Of a DNA stretch of 64,000 nucleotides, positions 26,390-35,809 are shown piece after piece; positions within the stretch are counted from its first letter, which is position 1, and each line of letters starts with the position of its first letter. The notes beneath the pieces were generated by a model. The model worked only from the letters and a program-made list of their open reading frames with translations, was not told the DNA's origin and searched no databases. Source of the stretch: CAVPEW01 sp963703565 (GTDB lineage Bacteria; Actinomycetota; Acidimicrobiia; Acidimicrobiales; VFJN01). The translations under genes and the position numbers were made by a program. The stretch covers positions 8,246 through 72,245 of the forward strand of contig CAVPEW010000043.1 of assembly GCA_963703565.1 (NCBI GenBank), written 5' to 3'.

Positions 26390-27985
26390 TCAGCCCAACG
26401 AGATCCCGACCCCGTCGAGGCTGGCCATCTCGGCAAGGACGCCAGCGGCGGCGTCGAGCAGCGGGAGGGCGAGCACCGCTCCCGTTCCCTCGCCGAGGCG
26501 CAGCCCGAGATCCAGCAGGGGCTCGAGTCCGAGGTGCTCGAGCGCCACGGTCGCGCCCGGCTCGACCGAGCGGTGTCCCGCCAGCGCGTAGTCGAGCACC
26601 TCTGGGCGCAGCGCCGCCGCCGCCAGCAGGCCCGAAGCGGCGATGACCCCGTCGATCACCACCGGTACCCGCGCGGCCGCCGCGCCCGTGACGAAGCCGG
26701 CCAGCGCGGCGTGCTCGAAGCCGCCGACCTCGGCGAGCACCTCCAGCGGAGCCAGACCGTCGGTGCGGGCCACCGCGGCCTCGACGAGCGCGACCTTGGC
26801 GGCCAGCACGGAGTCGTCTACGCCTGTGCCCCTCCCCGTCACCGCCGCCGCGGGACGGCCGGTGAAGGCGGCCACCAGGGCGGCCGCGGGGGTGGTGTTG
26901 GCGATGCCCATGTCTCCGGTCACCAGGCACGCCGCGCCGGCCGCGACCAGGTCGGCGGCCAGCTCGGCGCCGGCGTCGAGCGCCCGCAGGGCCTGGGCCG
27001 GCGTCATGGCCGGCCCGCGGCTGAGGTCCGCGGTCGCGCGGGCCACGCGGCGGCCACGCCACGGGGCGATGCCCTCGAGGCAAGCGTCGCGGGCTCTACC
27101 GGCCGAGGCGGCGACGGACGAGGGCTCCGGTACGGCGACCTCGCCAACGACGCCGACGTCGCACACCACCACTGCGGCACCGGCTCGCCTGGCCAGGACG
27201 TTGACCGCGGCCCCGCCCCGGGCGAAGGTGGCCACCATCTGCGCCGTCACCTCCTGGGGCCAGGGCGAGACCCCCTGCGCGTGCACCCCGTGGTCGCCGG
27301 CGAACACGCCGACCGCGGCAGGGCGTGGCGACGGGGGAGGGCAGCATCCGGCGATGGCGCTCAGGGAGCGCCCCAGCGACTCGAGGCGCCCGAGGCTGCC
27401 CACCGGCTTGGCCAGACGGGCCTGCACGGCGTCGGCATGGTCGCCGGCCGCCTCGTCCACGGGTGCGACGAGGAGGGTCGCGGCCACGTAGGGACCGGCC
27501 CGTTCGGTCAGCGCCGAGCGCACCACCACGTGCAACGGCCGACCGGCCCCGGCGCGGGCGAAGGCGGTCCCGGCTGCGGCTGCCGCGCCCCTGTCGGCAT
27601 CGGTGTCACCCACGAGCAGCGCCCTTCCCGGTGCCACACCCAGCCGGGCGAGCGCGGCCAGCAGGCTGGCCGGATCGGGCTTCGCGGCCCCCACGTCGAC
27701 GCTGGTCACGACCGCTTCGAGGTGCTCGTCGATGCCGCCACGCGCGAGGAGGAGGCGCACGTCGGCCTCGTCCATGACCGCCGTGTCGGTCACCGCGGCC
27801 AGCCGGACCCGACCGGCCAGGGCGGCCAGGGTGCGCGCCACGCCGGGGAGCAGGACCGGTTCGAGCGCCGCCACCGCCGTGCCCGGCGCCGCGTGCTCCA
27901 CCAAGGTCCCGCCCACGTCGAAGCAGATCGCGTCGAAGCCGGGATCGAGGGCCTCGCCGAGGGGCCGGGCGCGGGGCACGCTCAC
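26390..27985 (-). CDS. cobT: HAD-hydrolase domain fused to nicotinate-nucleotide-dimethylbenzimidazole phosphoribosyltransferase
   Basis: 531-residue two-domain protein, last gene of the minus-strand cobalamin operon. Residues ~15-165 form a HAD domain: nucleophile motif CFDVGGTL (Asp23), motif II around VTDTAV, Lys102 in AAKPDP, and acidic motif IV LLVGDTDADRG. The usual second aspartate of motif I is Gly25. Residues ~175-531 form CobT: LAKPVGSLGRLE, FAGDHGVHAQGVSPWP, VTGDMGIANTTPAAAL, GRGTGVDD and a C-terminal GEGTGAVLAL with the catalytic glutamate. CobT makes alpha-ribazole phosphate from DMB and NaMN. The HAD half could be the alpha-ribazole-phosphate phosphatase that otherwise is missing here. 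Start GTG 27985 overlaps chlID. Confidence 0.9.
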   Translation of the reverse strand: MSVPRARPLGEALDPGFDAICFDVGGTLVEHAAPGTAVAALEPVLLPGVARTLAALAGRVRLAAVTDTAVMDEADVRLLLARGGIDEHLEAVVTSVDVGAAKPDPASLLAALARLGVAPGRALLVGDTDADRGAAAAAGTAFARAGAGRPLHVVVRSALTERAGPYVAATLLVAPVDEAAGDHADAVQARLAKPVGSLGRLESLGRSLSAIAGCCPPPSPRPAAVGVFAGDHGVHAQGVSPWPQEVTAQMVATFARGGAAVNVLARRAGAAVVVCDVGVVGEVAVPEPSSVAASAGRARDACLEGIAPWRGRRVARATADLSRGPAMTPAQALRALDAGAELAADLVAAGAACLVTGDMGIANTTPAAALVAAFTGRPAAAVTGRGTGVDDSVLAAKVALVEAAVARTDGLAPLEVLAEVGGFEHAALAGFVTGAAAARVPVVIDGVIAASGLLAAAALRPEVLDYALAGHRSVEPGATVALEHLGLEPLLDLGLRLGEGTGAVLALPLLDAAAGVLAEMASLDGVGISLG

Positions 27986-30060
27986 AGCCCTCGCAGCACC
28001 TGCTCGAGCACTGGCGCGGCGCTGGCGTCGAGCGACGCGGCCACGCGACCGTCCTGCGCGGCGAGCAGCGCGTCGAGCGGGACGTGACGGGCGCCCATGA
28101 CCTCGGCGACGCGGCCGGCCAGCCCGAGGCGGGCCGGCCCGAGCTCGCAGTCGAGCACCACGGCCTCGACGCCGCTGCCCGCAACCTTGGCCGCGGCGTC
28201 CAGCGCCGCCGTGAGGGGATCGCCGGGTCCGCCGGCTGTTGCCCGCCCGTCGGAGCACACGACCAGGACCGGTCGGCGGCCCGCGGCGCCGACCGCCGGT
28301 GCCGTTGCGACGGCGAGCGCCTCGAGGATCCCCGCGGCGAGCGGGGTGGCTCCCCCGACAGGCACGTCTGCGAGCCGGGCCCGGGCGACCTCCACGCTGC
28401 CGGTGGGGCGCAGCACGGTCGTGGCGCCCCGGTCGCGGAAGGTCACCAGCGCCACCTCGTCGCGGCGCCGGTAGGCGTCGGCCAGCAGGCCCAGGACGGC
28501 GCCGGTCACCGCGGCGAGCCGATCCCGGGCGCCCATCGACCCGGAGGTGTCCAGTGCCACCACCACCAGCGTCCCGGCCCGCCCGTCGCGCACGGCGACC
28601 CGTGCGTCGCCGGGTTCGAACAGCGGGGCCTCCGGGCGCCCGGCGCGCCGGCGCGCCGCGGCGGTGGCAGTGGCCCGCACGGCCAGGTCGCGCCCCGAGG
28701 TGCCCGCCGGCGCGGGTTCGGCGCGAACCACGCGCCCACGCTCGCCGGCCGCACCCGAACCGGTCTGCCGTTCGCCGAGGCGCCCGGCGCCGCGGGCCGT
28801 TCGCCCGCCGGGACCAACCCGGCTGCCAGCCCCCGTGCCGCCGAGGATGGCGCCGGCCGCAGCGTGCAGCTCGGTCACGTCCGCGGCGCCACTTCGCTCG
28901 CCCGTCGTGGCCGACCCTTCCCCGCCGCCTCCCGGGGTGCCGCGCCCGGCGGTCGAGCCGGGCTCGCTGCCTCCCGTCTGCTCTCCGCTGCCTGCCGGGC
29001 CCGGGCCCAGCGGTCCGACGGGCTGCGGCGAGGGTTCGTTGCCGTGGTCTGCGCCGCGCGAACCGGTGCCACCGGTGCCTGGCAGGGAACCCTCGCCGTT
29101 CCCGTCTGCGCCGCTGCCGCCCGCGCCGTGCAGACCGGCGGCCTGGAGGGCTTCGGCGAGCTCGTCGGCGTCCAGGCCGGGGGCGTCGAAGGGGCCGCGG
29201 CGGCGCCGGTGGGCCAGAGCCAGCGGCGCCACCCGGGCGACGTCTCCGGGCCCGGCCACGGGCCGGCTCTCCCATCCGGCCAGAGCGGCCGCTGCCCTGG
29301 CCACCGCCAGGTCGGCGCGCAGGCCCTGCGCGCCTAGCTCGGCGCACAGCGCCGAGATCGCCTCCAGCAGCGCGTCGGGCAGGGTCGCGGGCGTCGTGGT
29401 CGCCAACCGGGCCCCCAACGCGGCCTCCTCGCGGGCCCAGGCCGCGGCGAAGGCCGCGGGGTCGGCGTCGAAGTCCACCCTTCGGCGAACCGCCAGGGCT
29501 CGGGTGGCGGGATCGGTGGGGGTCGTCACCTCGACGGCGAGGCCGAAGCGGTCGAGGAGCTGGGGGCGCAGCTCGCCCTCCTCGGGGTTCATCGAACCGA
29601 TCAGCACGAAGCGCGCCGGGTGAACGTGGCTGATGCCCTCGCGCTCGACGACGTTGCGGCCGCTGACGGCGACGTCGAGCAGCACGTCCACCAGGTGGTC
29701 GGCGAGCAGGTTCACCTCGTCGACGTAGAGGACACCGCCGTGGGCGGCGGCGAGCACCCCCGGCTCGAAGCGGCGCTCTCCGGCCAGGGCGCTCGCGAGG
29801 TCCAGGCTGCCGATGAGGCGCTCCTCACTCGCCCCCAACGGGAGCTCGGCGAAAGGGGCGTCGCCCGGCAGCAGCGCGGCCAGCCCGCGCGCCAGCGTGG
29901 TCTTGGCGGTGCCCTTGTCGCCTCGCAGCAGCACACCACCCAGTGCCGGGTCCAGCGCTCCGAGCACCAGGCCCAGCTTCAGCTCGTCGGCCGCGACCAC
30001 CGCGCTGAACGGGAAGCGGGGGGCCAGGTCTCGCCCGCCGGCGTCGAGGGCGGCGCTCAT
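27982..30060 (-). CDS. Fused ChlI-ChlD type AAA+/VWA chelatase subunit
   Basis: 692-residue fusion of an AAA+ ATPase and a von Willebrand A domain, the partner that energises CobN in actinobacteria. N-terminal Walker A is GDKGTAKTT (47-55), then LIGSLDLASALAGERRFEPGVLAAAHGGVLYVDEVNLL (Walker B region) and IGSMNPEEGELRPQLLDRFGL. A Gly/Ser-rich low-complexity linker of about 100 residues (roughly 320-430) precedes the VWA domain with a MIDAS motif DTSGS near 504. ATG 30060 overlaps the upstream DinB gene. It likely assembles with CobN to insert Co(II) into hydrogenobyrinic acid a,c-diamide. Confidence 0.93.
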   Translation of the reverse strand: MSAALDAGGRDLAPRFPFSAVVAADELKLGLVLGALDPALGGVLLRGDKGTAKTTLARGLAALLPGDAPFAELPLGASEERLIGSLDLASALAGERRFEPGVLAAAHGGVLYVDEVNLLADHLVDVLLDVAVSGRNVVEREGISHVHPARFVLIGSMNPEEGELRPQLLDRFGLAVEVTTPTDPATRALAVRRRVDFDADPAAFAAAWAREEAALGARLATTTPATLPDALLEAISALCAELGAQGLRADLAVARAAAALAGWESRPVAGPGDVARVAPLALAHRRRRGPFDAPGLDADELAEALQAAGLHGAGGSGADGNGEGSLPGTGGTGSRGADHGNEPSPQPVGPLGPGPAGSGEQTGGSEPGSTAGRGTPGGGGEGSATTGERSGAADVTELHAAAGAILGGTGAGSRVGPGGRTARGAGRLGERQTGSGAAGERGRVVRAEPAPAGTSGRDLAVRATATAAARRRAGRPEAPLFEPGDARVAVRDGRAGTLVVVALDTSGSMGARDRLAAVTGAVLGLLADAYRRRDEVALVTFRDRGATTVLRPTGSVEVARARLADVPVGGATPLAAGILEALAVATAPAVGAAGRRPVLVVCSDGRATAGGPGDPLTAALDAAAKVAGSGVEAVVLDCELGPARLGLAGRVAEVMGARHVPLDALLAAQDGRVAASLDASAAPVLEQVLRGL

Positions 30061-30759
30061 CGTCTGTCGGCGTCGGTGCCGGGCACTTCCGAGGGCCTGG
30101 GAGGCCGCCAGGGCGACAGGGGCCCGAGACCCGCCGGGGGCCCGGCGCGGTCCATCAACCAAGCCAGCAGCAGCTCCGGTGCCAGGCCGCCCGGCAGCGC
30201 GGGAGCCACCGCCTCGCGCCGGCTCGCCAGCTCCCGGAGGTGGGCGGGGAGCTCGGCGGCAACGTAGGACTCGGGCCAGTCGGCCGGCTCGTGACCCAGG
30301 CCCAGGTCGACACGGTGGACCTCGACCTCTCGCCAGCGCAGCAGGGGCAGCACGCGAGCCGACACCTCGCCCAGCGAACCGGTGAGGGCGCGACCCGACC
30401 AGGTGAGGGCATCGGAGCGCGCCCAGGCATCGAGCAGCTCGGTGCTCGATGCCACCACATCGGCCACCAGCTCCGGGGCCCGACGGCGCGAGCCCGCCTC
30501 GATCTCCGCTTCGCGTTCGGTGGGCCCACCCGGGTACTGGGCGGCCACCTCGCCTCGCGAGGCCGCGCGCAGCATGCGCACGTGGCTGTCCGCGTTGCGG
30601 GCCAGGTGGGTCAGGACGTGGCCCACGCTCCAGCCGGCCAGGCGCGACGGGCGCGAGGGCGCCGCCTCTTCGAGCTTCTCCCACCCAGTCGGCCAGCGCC
30701 ACCTCCGAGGCACGCGCCCCTTCGAGCTCTGCCGGACCGGCAGGGTGCGGCTCGGTCAC
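30057..30759 (-). pseudogene. Mycothiol-dependent maleylpyruvate isomerase-like DinB protein, frameshifted
   Basis: DinB-fold protein of the MDMPI/TIGR03083 type, about 233 residues when repaired. The start is GTG 30759 with an ideal GGGAGGAGCGAAG upstream and a 4-base overlap with the cobN stop. After about 25 codons (TEPHPAGPAELEGARASEV) the frame breaks. It resumes as WEKLEEAAPSRPSRLAGWSVGHVLTHLARNADSH, which carries the family's helix with metal-binding histidines. Removing one base of the ggg-equivalent run at 30680-30682 joins the halves. Its place inside a cobalamin operon is odd; no B12 function is known for the family. Overlapping stops and starts on both sides suggest that it is a real operon member. 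Confidence 0.75.
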
Positions 30760-33700
30760 CTTCGCTCCTCCCATCCCTCGGCCTCGAGAACGGCATCGCG
30801 CAGGGTGGCCAACGCCTCCTCGGTCGGCTCCGTCCACATGCCCCGCTCGACGGCCTCGAGCAGCCGCTCGGCGATCTGGCGCAGGGCCCACGGGTTGGAT
30901 CGCCCGAAGAACGCACGCAGCCCGGGGTCGCCCACGTAGGCGGCCGTCACCCGTTCGTACATCCAGTCGGCGACGACGTGGGCCGTGGCGTCGTAGCCGA
31001 ACAGGTAGTCGACCGTGGCCGCCATCTCGAAAGCGCCCTTGTAGCCGTGGCGGACCATGGCCTGGAGCCACTTGGGGTTGAGCACCCGGCTGCGCACGAC
31101 CCGGGCCGCCTCCTCGTCCAGGGACCGCACCCGGGGCCTCGACGGGTCGGCGGTGTCACCGAAGTAGGCCCGGGGGGAGGCGCCTGTGAGATGGCGCACC
31201 ATCGCCACCATGCCGCCGTGATCCTGGAGGTAGTCGTCGCTGTCGAAGATGTCGTGCTCGCGGTTGTCCTGGTTCTTGACGGCCACGTCGATCGCGGCGA
31301 AGCGGCGGCGCATGGCCGCCCGGGCCGGGACCCCGGCTCCGGCGCGCCCGTAGGAGAAGCCTCCCCAGGTCTCGTACACGGCGGCGAGGTCGGCGTCGTC
31401 GCGCCAGTTGCCGGACTCGAGCACGGCCAGGATGCCCGACCCGTAGCCGCCGGGGGAGGGGCCGAACAGGCGGGGGTCGCCGTCCGCTGCGAAGCCGGCC
31501 AGCTCCACCGCCTCGTCGAGCAGGTCCACCACGTGGGGGAACGCGTCACGAAAGAAGCCAGATATCCGCAGGGTCACATCGACCCGGGGCCGTTCCAGCT
31601 CGGCTTCGTCGAGGCGGCGCAGCCCCGTCACCCGGCCGGACTCGGGGTGCCAGGTCGGCTCGACGCCGAGCAGGGCCAGGGCCATCGCCACGTCGTCTCC
31701 CATCGTGCGCATCGCCGCCGTCCCCCACAGCACGATGCCCACCACCTCGGGGGCTCGGCCCGTGTCGCTGCGGTGGCGTTCGATGCAGCGCTGGGCGAGG
31801 GTGCGACCCACCTGTACGGCCAGGGGCGAGGGGATGGCCTTGGGGTCCACCGAGTAGAAGTTCCGACCGGTGGGCAGGACGTGGGCCATCCCCCGGGTGG
31901 GCGCGCCCGAGGGACCTGATGGCACCGGCCGGCCCGCCAGCGCCCCCAGCACGGCGTCGAGCTCGTCGGTGGTGCGTCCCAGGGCGGGCACGAGCCGGTT
32001 CGCCACCCACCGCAGCGTCTCGTCGCCGGCCAGCGACTCGTCCCCGAGTCGCCCAGGGTCCCAGCCGGCCACGGCGAGCGCCTCGACGCGCCGACGGCAC
32101 TCATCCTCGACGGCGTCGGTCCCGGCGCGGTCGGCCACCTCGGCTCCCAGATCGACGCCCAGCTCGGCGGCCACGGTCGACCGCAGCGAGGGCACCGTCC
32201 CCTGGTCCACTCGGGTCACCGCCAGGACGAGGTCGACGAGAGCGTCACCCGCCGGAGGCTGCCCGAGCACGTGCAAGCCGCCACGGATCTGAGCGTCCTT
32301 GAGCTCGCACAGATGGCCATCGACGTGAAGTAGACGGTCATCGAAGACCTCCGTCTCCACACCCTCGACCTCTACTTGAGATTGTGACCAGCCCAGGTCC
32401 CGGTGGATCTCGGCATCGACGAGGCAGTCCCACACCTGGCGACGGATCGCGGGGAGCTTGGCGGGGTCGAGCACCGCGCAGCGGGCGTGCTCGTCGAGGA
32501 GGGACTCGAGCCGCGCGAGGTCGTCGGTCAACCCGGCGCGCGTCATCGGGGGCACGAGGTGGTCCACGATCACCGCGTGAGCCCTTCGCTTGGCCTGCGT
32601 GCCCTCGCCGGGATCGTTTACCACGAAGGGGTACACGAGGGGCACCGACCCCAGGGCGAGGTCGGGATGGCACGACGCCGAGAGCCCCACGCTCTTGCCG
32701 GGCAGCCACTCGAGGGTCCCGTGCTTGCCCAGGTGCACGATCGCATGGGCGCCCCAGTGCTCGTCGAGCCAGCGGTAGAAGGCCAGGTAGTGGTGGGTGG
32801 GCACCAGTTCTGGGTCGTGGTAGACGGCCACGGGGTCGTCGCCGAAGCCACGCGGGGGCTGAACGGCGACGATCACGTTGCCCAGGTCCAGCCCGGAGAA
32901 CAGCAGCGATTCGCCGGTCTCGTCGAGGTGCACCGTGCCGGGAGCGGGGCCCCACGTGGCCTCGAGCTGCTCCCGGGCCCCGGCAGGTACGCCGTCGAGC
33001 CAGTCCCGGTGCTCGGAGCCGCCCAGGGCACCCAGCGCTCGGGCCCGCTGGGCGGCCGTGAGCGTCTCGGCGTCGTAGGTCAGCGCGTCGGCCAGCTCGG
33101 CCATCAGGGCGTCGCCGTGGGCGGGGATGCGGGTGACCACGTGACCGGCGGCGGCGAGGGCTCGCAGCAGCACCACCGCCGATGCCGGGGTGTCCAGGCC
33201 CACCGCGTTGCCCAGCCGGGCCTTCTTGGTCGGATAGGCCGACAGCACCAGCGCCACGCGCCGCTCGGCCGGCGGGATGCGCCCGAGCATCGCCGTGCGC
33301 ACGGCGAGCTGGGCGACTCGGGCGGCGCGGTCGGGTGCGGTCCGGTAGGCGTGCACGGGCGCGCCCAGCTCCTCCTCGCTGTCGACCACCTCTTTGAAGG
33401 TGAACGGGACGGTGATGATGCGCCCGTCGAACTCCGGGATGGCCACCCCCATGGCCACGTCGACCGGGGCGAGGCCGGCCGCGCTGTCGCGCCACTCCTG
33501 CTCGGGCCTGCTGACGGTGGGCGCCTGGAGAACCGGCACCCCTAGGCGAGCGAGCGCGCCGGCGTCCCAGACCTCGGCCTCGGAGCCACCGCCGGGGTCG
33601 GCGACGAAGGAGCCCGCGGCGAGCACCGTGGTGATCACGACGTCGACCCCGTGCTCGGTGAGCAGCTCCACCGCGGGGACGCTCCCGTCGGGCTCGGGCC

Positions 33701-34295
33701 GCAGCGAGTAGGTGGCCACGGCGACCACGTCTGCGCCGGCCTCCTCCACGGCGTCGCACAGGTCGTCGACGAAGGTCGTGTTGCCGGCCACGACGTGTGC
33801 CCTATACAACACGACCCCCACCAGCGGCCGGTCCTGGTGGCGGGCCGAGGCCCTCCACAGCGCGGTGGACGGCACCTCCACGGGTGGATCGAAGCCGAAC
33901 CCGGTCAGTAGCAGCGTGTCGGACACGAAGCGAAGCAGAGCGGTGAGGTTGGCGGGACCGCCCTGGCTGAGGTAGGCGAAGGCCTGGGTGACGATGCCCG
34001 CTGGGACCGTCGAGCGTCGGGCCAGGTCGGCGTCGGGGGTGGCCTCCCCACCCAACGCGATCAGCGGGACGGCGGCGTCCGCGCAGCGGCGGGCGAGGTC
34101 GTCGAAGCCATCGGCCCAGGCCTGGTGGCCGCCCAGGAGCCGCACCAGGACCACCGACGCTCCCTCGAGCGGCACTGGGCCCGCGAGGGTGGTGGGGTTG
34201 GCGGCGCGCACCTGCTCGAAGCCGGCCGGGAGGTCCTCGACCAGGGTGCGCAGGGCGAGGATCTCGGTGTCGGCGGTGGTCAGCACCAGGATCAC
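30756..34295 (-). CDS. cobN: Cobaltochelatase large subunit CobN
   Basis: 1179-residue CobN/magnesium-chelatase H-family protein, the porphyrin-binding subunit that inserts cobalt late in the oxygen-type pathway. It begins ILVLTTADTEILALRTLVEDLP and contains VVLYRAHVVAGNTTFVDDL, long conserved blocks around VVAVQPPRGFGDDPVAVYHDPELVPTHHYLAFYRWL, HLGKHGTLEWLPGKSVGLS, and the C-terminal NPKWLQAMVRHGYKGAFEMAATVDYLFGYDAT. This matches the family and the length of actinobacterial CobN (about 1200). ATG 34295 overlaps the cobQ stop. The fused ChlI-ChlD protein two genes downstream is the expected ATPase partner. Confidence 0.96.
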   Translation of the reverse strand: MILVLTTADTEILALRTLVEDLPAGFEQVRAANPTTLAGPVPLEGASVVLVRLLGGHQAWADGFDDLARRCADAAVPLIALGGEATPDADLARRSTVPAGIVTQAFAYLSQGGPANLTALLRFVSDTLLLTGFGFDPPVEVPSTALWRASARHQDRPLVGVVLYRAHVVAGNTTFVDDLCDAVEEAGADVVAVATYSLRPEPDGSVPAVELLTEHGVDVVITTVLAAGSFVADPGGGSEAEVWDAGALARLGVPVLQAPTVSRPEQEWRDSAAGLAPVDVAMGVAIPEFDGRIITVPFTFKEVVDSEEELGAPVHAYRTAPDRAARVAQLAVRTAMLGRIPPAERRVALVLSAYPTKKARLGNAVGLDTPASAVVLLRALAAAGHVVTRIPAHGDALMAELADALTYDAETLTAAQRARALGALGGSEHRDWLDGVPAGAREQLEATWGPAPGTVHLDETGESLLFSGLDLGNVIVAVQPPRGFGDDPVAVYHDPELVPTHHYLAFYRWLDEHWGAHAIVHLGKHGTLEWLPGKSVGLSASCHPDLALGSVPLVYPFVVNDPGEGTQAKRRAHAVIVDHLVPPMTRAGLTDDLARLESLLDEHARCAVLDPAKLPAIRRQVWDCLVDAEIHRDLGWSQSQVEVEGVETEVFDDRLLHVDGHLCELKDAQIRGGLHVLGQPPAGDALVDLVLAVTRVDQGTVPSLRSTVAAELGVDLGAEVADRAGTDAVEDECRRRVEALAVAGWDPGRLGDESLAGDETLRWVANRLVPALGRTTDELDAVLGALAGRPVPSGPSGAPTRGMAHVLPTGRNFYSVDPKAIPSPLAVQVGRTLAQRCIERHRSDTGRAPEVVGIVLWGTAAMRTMGDDVAMALALLGVEPTWHPESGRVTGLRRLDEAELERPRVDVTLRISGFFRDAFPHVVDLLDEAVELAGFAADGDPRLFGPSPGGYGSGILAVLESGNWRDDADLAAVYETWGGFSYGRAGAGVPARAAMRRRFAAIDVAVKNQDNREHDIFDSDDYLQDHGGMVAMVRHLTGASPRAYFGDTADPSRPRVRSLDEEAARVVRSRVLNPKWLQAMVRHGYKGAFEMAATVDYLFGYDATAHVVADWMYERVTAAYVGDPGLRAFFGRSNPWALRQIAERLLEAVERGMWTEPTEEALATLRDAVLEAEGWEERR

Positions 34296-35809
34296 GGCGA
34301 GCGCCGCCCGGTGAGCGCCAGCGCGGCGATGGCCTCCAGGTCGCAGGTGGCCTCGATGGCGTCGGCCACGGCGTCGTGGCCGGCACGGCGGGCCGCAGCG
34401 AACGACACCTCGGGGTCGGCCACGAAGCAGCGCTCGGCACGCCGGGCCACCTCGGTGCAGAACGCCTTGCGGAACCCGTCGGCCTCGAACAGCCCATGGA
34501 GCGTGGTGCCGATGTGGCGGGCGTCGACGAGGTCGACCGCCCCGTCGGAGGTGACCGACTCGTCGAGCGCGATCCAGGGCGCGGCCCCCCGCCCGGGGCT
34601 CACCCGACCGTGGTGGATCCGGAAGCCCTCGACCCGCTCGCCCATGACCGTTCCACTCACCCGGTCGGTGCGCTTGTCGGGCTCGAAGCGGGTGGTGACG
34701 TCCAGGTGGCCCAGCCCATCGGTGACCGCCACGTCGGACTCGACCCCCTCGGGGTCCTCGATGCGCGTGCCCAGCATCTGGTACCCGCCGCAGATGCCCA
34801 GCACCAGAGCCTCCGACAGGGCGCCGATCGCGTCGGCGAGCCCGCTGGCGCGCAGCCAGGCCAGGTCGGCGACGGTTGACTTGGTGCCCGGCAGGACGAC
34901 CAGGTCGGGCCGGCCCAGCTCGGCGGGCCCGCGCACCCAGCGCACCCCCACGCCCGGCTCGATGGCGAGGGGGTCGAGGTCGGTGAAGTTGGACAGGTGC
35001 GGCAGGGCGATGGCCGCCACGTCGATCGAGTCGGCCAGCGGTGCACGGGCGGGCGTGGGCCGGGCGCCCCGCAACGCGAGGCTGTCCTCGGCGTCGAGGC
35101 CGCCAGCGCCGTCGAGCCAGGGCAGGATCCCCAGGGTCGGGACCCCGGTGCGCGACTCGAGCTCGGCGGCCGCCCCCTCGAGCAGGGCCGGGTCGCCGCG
35201 GAACTTGTTGACCACGAAGCCGCCCACCAACGGGCGAAGGTCATCGGGGAGCAGGACCAGGGTTCCGGCGAACGCCGCGAACACCCCTCCGCGGTCGATG
35301 TCGCCCACCAGCAGCGCCTGCAGGCCCGCCTCGGCCGCGACCCGCAGGTTGACGATGTCGTGGTCGAGCAGGTTGATCTCGGCTGGGCTGCCCGCCCCCT
35401 CGCAGATGACCAGATCGAAGCGCGACCTCAGGTCGCGCAGCGACTCGAGGACCACCTCGAGCAGCGCGGGCTTGGCCTGGTGGTACTCGGCGGCGGTGAG
35501 CACGGCCCAGGGCCGGCCACGGACCACGACCTGGCTGGTGCGCTCCCCGGTCGGCTTGAGCAGGATCGGGTTCATCGCCACCTCGGGGGCCACCCCGGCG
35601 GCGCTGGCCTGGGCCGCCTGGGCGCGACCGATCTCGCCCCCCTCGACGGTCACGTCGGAGTTCAGCGCCATGTTCTGGGCCTTGAAGGGGGCGACGCGCA
35701 CTCCACGCCGGGCGGCGAGGCGGCACAGGCCGGTCACCACCAGCGACTTGCCGGCGTCGGAGGTGGTGCCGCAGACCATCAGCCCCGCGCCGGGCCGGCT
35801 CCGGCTCAC
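34292..35809 (-). CDS. cobQ: Cobyric acid synthase CobQ
   Basis: 505-residue glutamine-dependent amidotransferase that amidates the b, d, e and g carboxyls of adenosylcobyrinic a,c-diamide. N-terminal dethiobiotin-synthetase-like ATPase: CGTTSDAGKSLVVTGLCRL, FKAQNMALNSDVTVEGGEIGRAQ and ICEGAGSPAEINL. C-terminal class I glutaminase: VLPGTKSTVADLAWLR, the nucleophile elbow VLGICGGYQMLGT (Cys), and the late histidine in GTTLHGLFE. GTG 35809 overlaps the cobC stop. Full length for the family. Confidence 0.96.
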   Translation of the reverse strand: MSRSRPGAGLMVCGTTSDAGKSLVVTGLCRLAARRGVRVAPFKAQNMALNSDVTVEGGEIGRAQAAQASAAGVAPEVAMNPILLKPTGERTSQVVVRGRPWAVLTAAEYHQAKPALLEVVLESLRDLRSRFDLVICEGAGSPAEINLLDHDIVNLRVAAEAGLQALLVGDIDRGGVFAAFAGTLVLLPDDLRPLVGGFVVNKFRGDPALLEGAAAELESRTGVPTLGILPWLDGAGGLDAEDSLALRGARPTPARAPLADSIDVAAIALPHLSNFTDLDPLAIEPGVGVRWVRGPAELGRPDLVVLPGTKSTVADLAWLRASGLADAIGALSEALVLGICGGYQMLGTRIEDPEGVESDVAVTDGLGHLDVTTRFEPDKRTDRVSGTVMGERVEGFRIHHGRVSPGRGAAPWIALDESVTSDGAVDLVDARHIGTTLHGLFEADGFRKAFCTEVARRAERCFVADPEVSFAAARRAGHDAVADAIEATCDLEAIAALALTGRRSP

